From Anaerolineae bacterium (GTDB lineage Bacteria; Chloroflexota; Anaerolineae; SpSt-600), in the NCBI GenBank assembly GCA_028275425.1, contig JAPWUT010000098.1:1-6588 (forward strand): DNA of 6,588 nucleotides, in the 5' to 3' direction. Shown one piece after another: positions 3,701 through 6,588 of the stretch; positions within the stretch are counted from its first letter, which is position 1; each line of letters opens with the position of its first letter. Made by a program: the position numbers and the translations under genes. The notes beneath the pieces were generated by a model. The model searched no databases. It was not told the DNA's origin and worked only from the letters and a program-made list of their open reading frames with translations.

Positions 3701-6525
3701 CCGTCCTCTTGCTCCTCCTGAACGCTGTACCACCGATGCTTTGAGACCACTACTGTAACCGCTGGAGGGAAGCCATCCCTCCCCGGAGTTTTCACCACGG
3801 CCAAGTCAACCTGCTGCTTTTCCCCGACCTTTCCAACCCATGACCTTGGCGCCAGGCCGATGTAGAATTCGCCTTTGTGGACGATGGCAAAAGCCTGAGA
3901 AGCCACCTCCCTCCCGTCCACATCCACCACCCTTACGTCAATGGTGAAGTACTGGGAAAGCTTCTTGGTGGAGATATCGGCAGGGATGGTGAAAGAAAAC
4001 ACCCCTTGAGAATCCGTCTTCCCCTCGCCTGAAGCTATGCTTTCCCCATATGGGCCTTTCCACTCTTCACCCCACTCATAGTCGGTGAAGTCATAGTATG
4101 GGTAATCGGGGTGGTGGAAGAAGTAGTCCCGGCTCATCACTGACCAATAGACTTTGGCCTCCTTGACCGGCTGGCCGAAGTAGTAAATGGCCGATGCGGT
4201 TACGGTTATGTTCTCGCCTTGGATGTAGCTATCTTTATCGGTCTTGAGGGAGACTTCAAATTCGGGCTTGCGGTACTCGGCTACTTGGAAGAAGCCCTCG
4301 GTCCGCTCCTCACCAATGACCACCTCAATCCGATAGTAGCCTAAGGAAGCCTCATCCCCCAAGGCCAAGTCGCCACTTATGGTTCCATAGGGGCCGATGG
4401 CCTTCTCCTCTTTGCTTATTAACTTGCCTTCAGCATCGTAAATGTTCACCAGGACCTTTTCCCCAAGTGGTGGGAGCTGGTAAGAAGCATCGTTATCCAG
4501 CCTGAATACACCCTTGTAGTGGACTACTTGGCCTGGCCTGTAAATGGGGCGGTCGGTGTAAACGAAGCCGAGGTATTGCCTTGGCTCCATAAGGATATTG
4601 AGGCCAAAATCCCACGGGGTTAAGCCGGCATTCCAAGCACTGGAGACTACCCCGAAAACTCCTTCCCCATAGGCAAAAGCCACGAACTGGCCCCATGGGT
4701 CAAACCCTTCCTTGCTAAACTCCAGGAGAGCGATTCCCTCTTTGTCACTAACCCCTTCGGCCAAGATTCTTTCCGGGGTCCTGAGCTTTACCTTGACCCC
4801 AGGCAATGGTTCGGCGGTTCTAAAATCCGTGGCCCAAATCAAAGCCCCGGTAGGATAATACTTGAGGACAAGTCCGGCGTTGACCACGGCGAAATATTGC
4901 CTGGCTTCGTAACCGAACTTGCTCAACTCTGGCGCCGTAACCTTCAGGAAGTAAAGGCCGGGGGTGAGAGGAGAGCCGCCTTCCGTCCTCAACGGGACGG
5001 TTAAAACTTCGGTTTTGTTGAGCGGAGGCGAAACCTCTTGAGACCAGGAATTTATCAGGGAGGAACGCTTGGGTAAGAGGGAACGGTTGGTAAATTCCTC
5101 CTCGCTCAAGCGGTAGAGGGAGAAATCCAGACGGGAAACGTTTACGTAGAAGACTCTGGCGAAAAGCTCTTCCGCTTTGCGGGCATCGTAAAGGATGTCT
5201 TGCATTGTGCTAAAGTAGATGGACGGGTCAAGGGCACGGGTGGTGAAAGTAAAAACGTAATCCTCACCGATGACATTGCCGTAGGGGTCGGCTATGCCTT
5301 TCTTCACGGTAACGGTGTAGAGGGTTGAAGGCTCAAGTTGAGCGCCTATGTAGAAAGACTTGTCAAATTCGTTCCACCAAGTATAGACGTTGGTGAGGGT
5401 GGGGGTTACGATGAACTTATCGGCTAAGGTTTTGGGGTCTATGGGCGCATTGAAGTAAATGTTGATTCCCCATAGGTCAGCATCTTTCTGCCCGGCAAAG
5501 GGGCTGGTGGAAGAAATGGCCGGGTATGGAACAGTTTGGAAAGACCATTGGACCGGGGATACGAGGCTGCCCCCCGAAGCCGAGCTGGCTTCTTTTTCTA
5601 TCCGGACCTGGTATTTGGTCCCGACCTTGAGCTTCTGGGCAGGGATGAAGACCATGGTGTAATCGTCTTCCCAGCGGAAAGAGCCGGGGACCTTTTGCCT
5701 CTTCTCCGCTTCCTCCAACGAAAAGTTCTCCTCTACCGATGAGCGCAAAGCCGGGGCATTGAAGGTCACAGTTATCGGCGAGGTCAATGAGACACCGAAG
5801 CCCTTCGGGCCAAAACCTTTGGCGTAGAAGGGTTCGGTTGTAAAGCTCCAGGTGTAATCCTTTTCCAAAGCATTGCCGGAAGTATCCTTTAAGCCTGCCT
5901 TCACCGTGACGGTATACGTGGTTGCGGGGGCAAAGGCGGGGTCGGGCTTGAAGATGAAGACGGAGGTATTAAGCCAGTAGCCTTTGCCTTTCAACGGAGG
6001 CTCAATTTCCAGAGGCTGAGGCAAATCTTTCTGCTCCTCAATAGCACTCAAGGGGACTATTGGCCGGTTGAAGACGACGGAAATAGAGCGCTCAACTCCT
6101 ACGTCTGTAGAGCCGGGGGCAGGCTGAACAGCTGCAACTTCAAGGTAGCCGACGGAAGCGAAGGAGAATTCCAAAGGCCGGGATAGAGGCAATCCGGCCG
6201 AGCTTTTGGCTTCAACCCCGAGCTTTACCCTGTAGAGAGTATCCCTGGCCCAACCACCTTCGGGGCGGAACACCAATGTGTTTTTGCTCCAACTTACATT
6301 GCCCTTAACCTGAGGGATTATGGTCAAAGCCTTCTCCACCGACTCCTTATCCATCGGCTGGCTGAAAGTAATGGTGACTGGGGTATCCACTTTAACCTCT
6401 TCGCCCTCAGCTGGGGAGAAGGAGAGGACTGTCGGCGGTTCCGTTGGGGCTTTTGGGGCGCAAGCCCCGTTCAAAGCGAGGGCAAACAGAGCTATCAGGG
6501 AAAAAAGCCTCAAAAGTTTAGGCAT
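748..6525 (-). CDS. Bacterial alpha-2-macroglobulin, thioester type, probable lipoprotein (1925 aa)
   Basis: Bacterial A2Ms trap attacking proteases: cleavage of a bait region changes the fold and a Cys-Gln thioester binds the protease. Residues 1-21 form a signal peptide (MPKLLRLFSLIALFALALNG) ending at Cys22, a likely lipidation site although -3 is Asn. Four Big_5-like domains follow (about 30-127, 128-232, 233-332, 333-430), ending in FSFAS, WSFTT, WSFQT and FTFTT. MG domains follow, with the A2M_N signature TDRPIYRPGQ (657-666), an acidic aromatic insert (799-827) and a bait-domain-like segment (about 1015-1165). The probable bait and linker (about 1170-1212) ends in Gly-rich KGKGGGGGLGE. 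The A2M core follows (FLDTAYW, LPDNLTTWR, about 1217-1305). The thioester motif CIEQ is at 1434-1437, in an alpha-barrel with DGGWGWW (1484-1490). The C-terminal MG10-like part (about 1795-1925) has VEDPIPAGAE and EMYFPHVFGR. There are only five Cys: 22, 1434, 1565, 1788 and 1793. It is longer than E. coli YfhM (about 1650). The ATG at 6525 has GGAGG seven bases upstream and an in-frame TAG at 6550-6552. No pbpC, the E. coli partner, is visible. Confidence 0.95.
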   Translation of the reverse strand: MPKLLRLFSLIALFALALNGACAPKAPTEPPTVLSFSPAEGEEVKVDTPVTITFSQPMDKESVEKALTIIPQVKGNVSWSKNTLVFRPEGGWARDTLYRVKLGVEAKSSAGLPLSRPLEFSFASVGYLEVAAVQPAPGSTDVGVERSISVVFNRPIVPLSAIEEQKDLPQPLEIEPPLKGKGYWLNTSVFIFKPDPAFAPATTYTVTVKAGLKDTSGNALEKDYTWSFTTEPFYAKGFGPKGFGVSLTSPITVTFNAPALRSSVEENFSLEEAEKRQKVPGSFRWEDDYTMVFIPAQKLKVGTKYQVRIEKEASSASGGSLVSPVQWSFQTVPYPAISSTSPFAGQKDADLWGINIYFNAPIDPKTLADKFIVTPTLTNVYTWWNEFDKSFYIGAQLEPSTLYTVTVKKGIADPYGNVIGEDYVFTFTTRALDPSIYFSTMQDILYDARKAEELFARVFYVNVSRLDFSLYRLSEEEFTNRSLLPKRSSLINSWSQEVSPPLNKTEVLTVPLRTEGGSPLTPGLYFLKVTAPELSKFGYEARQYFAVVNAGLVLKYYPTGALIWATDFRTAEPLPGVKVKLRTPERILAEGVSDKEGIALLEFSKEGFDPWGQFVAFAYGEGVFGVVSSAWNAGLTPWDFGLNILMEPRQYLGFVYTDRPIYRPGQVVHYKGVFRLDNDASYQLPPLGEKVLVNIYDAEGKLISKEEKAIGPYGTISGDLALGDEASLGYYRIEVVIGEERTEGFFQVAEYRKPEFEVSLKTDKDSYIQGENITVTASAIYYFGQPVKEAKVYWSVMSRDYFFHHPDYPYYDFTDYEWGEEWKGPYGESIASGEGKTDSQGVFSFTIPADISTKKLSQYFTIDVRVVDVDGREVASQAFAIVHKGEFYIGLAPRSWVGKVGEKQQVDLAVVKTPGRDGFPPAVTVVVSKHRWYSVQEEQEDGTFRWVTKVEDTPILTTTVKLDEKGRGVVEFTPDEGGTYKVSALARDRLGNEIRSATYLWVSSHEYVSWPRAKELKVDLIPDKKEYRPGDTARILIPSPYPKPVKALLTVERGRIMEHRVLTVTPGGFTVDVPLTERHIPNVYVSVILLRGEAGDETIEPYRTGYIKLPVSPESKLLQVQITPDREKAGPGETVNFEVKVTDAQGKGVKTELSLALVDKALLALAERPPSLVQTFWQERPVSVNTSASLAVSAERFVLAKGKGGGGGLGELAPIRREFLDTAYWVASLETDAQGYARVAVKLPDNLTTWRMDAKGVSTSEFMGEGQKDLVVSKDLLIRPTLPRFFTVGDEAEIGAVVHNNTSQPLEVKISLEASGLEIQGDSSLALSIPAYDKAPVRWKVKVPGVEKAVVTMRASGGQFSDAVETTIPVHHYSTPEVVSTAGVLEEDGERVELIRLPKVMDPALSKLVVKLEPSLAAAMQGGLTYLEHYPYECIEQIVSKFLPNVFTYRALRELGIEDEDLKAKVAQMVGVGLQKIYARQKYDGGWGWWGADKSSLNLTSYVLLGLVEARDAGFAVDQKVMKRAALFIKENLSLVEGPESNKANVQAFALYVLARYGEGDVNRCMALYRERKNSGLSHYGKAFLAMALQILAPSETLPIDTLLDEILGGAVLDATGAHWEEAPDYWAMNTDTRSTSIILSAFARIKPSHPLLPNVVRWLMAARKEDRWSSTYETAWAIMGLTDYMKATGELKASYRYLLLLNEQEIASGAITPEMVMKTIEAEVPAAKLKADGLNRLAIARKAPEGQEKGTGRLYYTAYLRYFVPVEKIEELQRGIIIQRRYTDPTCKKEVCPSIDKAEVGQLIKVTLTIIAPRYLLYLVVEDPIPAGAEIVDTSLKTVSVTYEQGGELKRKSEPVWWWYPTHADKRDEKLVLFATYLSPGTYEYSYLIKAGLPGEFKVLPAVAYEMYFPHVFGRTGGMSFKIR

Positions 6526-6532
6526 TGCAGAG

Positions 6533-6537
6533 CCTCC
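6533..6537 (-). promoter_or_regulatory. Shine-Dalgarno site of the A2M gene
   Basis: The minus strand reads GGAGG followed by seven bases and the ATG at 6525-6523, which supports this start. The remaining upstream bases (6538-6588) include an eight-T run (6554-6561) flanked by near-complementary GTCTAT and ATAGA; no convincing -35/-10 pair is visible there. Confidence 0.8.
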
Positions 6538-6588
6538 GTTTTTGGGTCTCTATAAAAAAAATAGACGCCATTTCTTTGCCTGTAGTTC

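Noticed and set aside
6549..6577. TATAGA (6549-6554, minus strand) as a -10 for the A2M gene
   Set aside because: The base positions 17 upstream read AAAGAA, a poor -35, and the T run makes chance A/T hexamers likely.
6550..6588. Minus-strand frame ending ...KKWRLFFL and TAG, 24 bases before the A2M start
   Set aside because: It could be the tail of an upstream gene in an operon, but only 12 codons are visible and the other two frames are also open beyond this point, so there is no support.

Overview
This window reads almost entirely on the minus strand. It holds one very large gene for a secreted, probably lipid-anchored alpha-2-macroglobulin (A2M) of 1925 residues (748-6525), a small one-helix membrane protein (213-332), and the first 31 codons of clpB (1-95, cut by the window edge). 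All three point the same way, in the order A2M, small protein, ClpB, so they could share transcripts. clpB also seems to have its own promoter region.

The source is a bacterium with strong GGAGG Shine-Dalgarno sites and moderately high GC. The four N-terminal Ig-like domains on the A2M and the C-rich intergenic hairpins of the GGGGGCnnnGCCCCC kind would suit a Chloroflexota-like or other deep-branching, possibly thermophilic lineage. That is only an impression: no rRNA or other marker is present.

Region by region. 1-95: ClpB N-terminus. 96-220: clpB leader and control region, with a good Shine-Dalgarno site, a perfect 7-bp hairpin near the predicted transcript start, a sigma70-like promoter, and five 11-bp units carrying TCTA (minus strand) in exact helical phase across that promoter. 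213-332: 39-residue membrane protein, whose stop codon lies inside the first phased unit. 333-747: non-coding, dominated by a tandem array of about 150-bp GC-rich units (371-735). The units keep the same hairpins through compensatory base changes and carry potential G-quadruplexes on the minus strand. 748-6525: A2M with an intact CxEQ thioester motif (CIEQ), bait-like Gly-rich segment and four Big_5-like N-terminal domains. 6526-6588: A2M leader with a Shine-Dalgarno site; the upstream gene, if any, is outside the window.

How they may work together (inference): the A2M would trap proteases at the cell surface and ClpB would disaggregate proteins in the cytoplasm, so both would be protein-quality or stress functions. 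Nothing in the sequence proves a functional link. The least explained parts are the phased array upstream of clpB and the covarying hairpin repeats after the A2M gene.
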